NCBI GenBank assembly: GCA_030442035.1 | Contig: JAUJEA010000015.1 | Coordinates: 1-64,000 of the forward strand | Direction: 5' to 3' | Source of the DNA: Splendidivirga corallicola | GTDB lineage: Bacteria > Bacteroidota > Bacteroidia > Cytophagales > Cyclobacteriaceae | Length of the DNA: 64,000 nucleotides | The notes under the pieces: model-generated | Seen by the model: the letters and a program-made list of their open reading frames with translations, nothing else | Database searches by the model: none | Told to the model about the DNA's origin: nothing | Position numbers and translations under genes: made by a program | Shown: positions 63,710 through 64,000 of the stretch, piece by piece | Numbering within the stretch: the stretch's first letter is position 1 | Layout of the letters: the number at the start of each line of letters is the position of its first letter

Positions 63710-64000
63710 TTATACTTCCGTTTCTTTACGCATGGCTTTAAACACTCCTTTAAAACGTCTCATAAATCGTTCCATTATATTGGATTCCTTTTCATGCAGA
63801 AATTCATCAATGATCTTGGCCATTGGAGGTGTCCTTAAATAGCCAAAGGATTTATGCGGATTAACTTTGCCCTGGTATTGATAATCATTCTCAACTGTGA
63901 TATCCTCCGGAGAGATATTGTTTTGATTAGGCGCATAATCATCATTCAGCCTGTGATTTGTTGCCACGTGATCATGCACATCTGCTATATTGTACCAGGC
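63710..64000 (-). CDS. C-terminal part of a possible alpha/beta-hydrolase, cut by window edge
   Basis: The frame is open from the window edge (64000) to a stop at 63710, giving the last 96 residues. The sequence WYNIADVHDHVATNHRL and NDYQYQGKVNPHKSFGYLRT resembles the C-terminal part of some uncharacterised alpha/beta-hydrolase-like proteins, where the histidine region is near the end. A GTG at 63979 is not believed to be the start, because the frame continues beyond the edge. The identification is tentative. Confidence 0.5.
   Translation of the reverse strand, partial: AWYNIADVHDHVATNHRLNDDYAPNQNNISPEDITVENDYQYQGKVNPHKSFGYLRTPPMAKIIDEFLHEKESNIMERFMRRFKGVFKAMRKETEV

Noticed and set aside
63710-63979. 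Complete 89-residue gene starting at GTG 63979
   Set aside because: The frame stays open to the window edge with coherent sequence, so this is the 3' part of a larger gene.

Overview
The window is chromosomal DNA of a member of the Bacteroidota, most likely order Cytophagales. The evidence is promoters of the TTG-N19-21-TANNTTTG type, type IX secretion (T9SS) cargo with type A and type B sorting domains, SprB-like repeats, a PorP/SprF protein, a DUF2480 protein and a SusC-free uronate operon. The genus assignment is inference. No phage, plasmid or CRISPR sequence is visible.

Layout. 1-715: 5' end of a 16S rRNA gene (minus) with its leader and promoter, then the terminator of the next operon. 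722-9771: an eight-gene minus-strand operon: fructuronate reductase, mannonate dehydratase, glucuronate isomerase, a three-part TRAP transporter, a DUF1080 protein and a Tat-exported Gfo/Idh/MocA oxidoreductase. A divergent LacI-type regulator (9976-11031) faces it across a 14-bp palindrome. 11028-14646: housekeeping genes (DUF2480, tsaB, an S41 protease, rnpA, rpmH). 14811-24327: M61 peptidase, gcvP, M28 peptidase, a DEAD-box helicase, dihydroorotase, tRNA-His. 25086-32892: GH16 lipoprotein, the carboxynorspermidine pair, a TlpA-like lipoprotein, an NTF2-like protein, a PHP lipoprotein and an EEP-family enzyme. 33043-38733: a trypsin-like protease, a small protein resembling that protease's N-terminal domain, and a 1229-residue TPR-CHAT protein. 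39134-50394: a plus-strand surface-protein block with two SprB-repeat proteins, PorP/SprF and a propeller/Ig-like T9SS protein. 50443-51530: a RAYT transposase between matching sets of short palindromes. 51582-55101: an ArsN2-like acetyltransferase, MarR regulator, PLP decarboxylase, an unknown protein and Lrp. 55450-59373: a T9SS subtilisin. 59853-64000: small envelope and hypothetical genes, and a gene cut by the window edge.

How genes work together. The uronate operon encodes uptake and isomerisation/dehydration of hexuronate to 2-keto-3-deoxygluconate; KDG kinase and aldolase are not in the window. The co-transcribed exported oxidoreductase and DUF1080 protein suggest, by inference, 3-keto chemistry that releases uronate in the periplasm. 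The type B-sorted SprB-like proteins and PorP/SprF form a typical surface-protein unit.

Most notable observations: a perfect 52-bp palindrome (52662-52713) that holds two mirror-image, fully overlapping promoters and two operator-like palindromes between the MarR and decarboxylase genes; the RAYT with matching palindrome sets on both sides; a three-copy dispersed hairpin repeat; a GC-rich foldable element inside the surface-protein block; a LacI gene with no ordinary start codon before its helix-turn-helix; a stand-alone homologue of a protease N-terminal domain; and a CHAT protein built for the periplasm.
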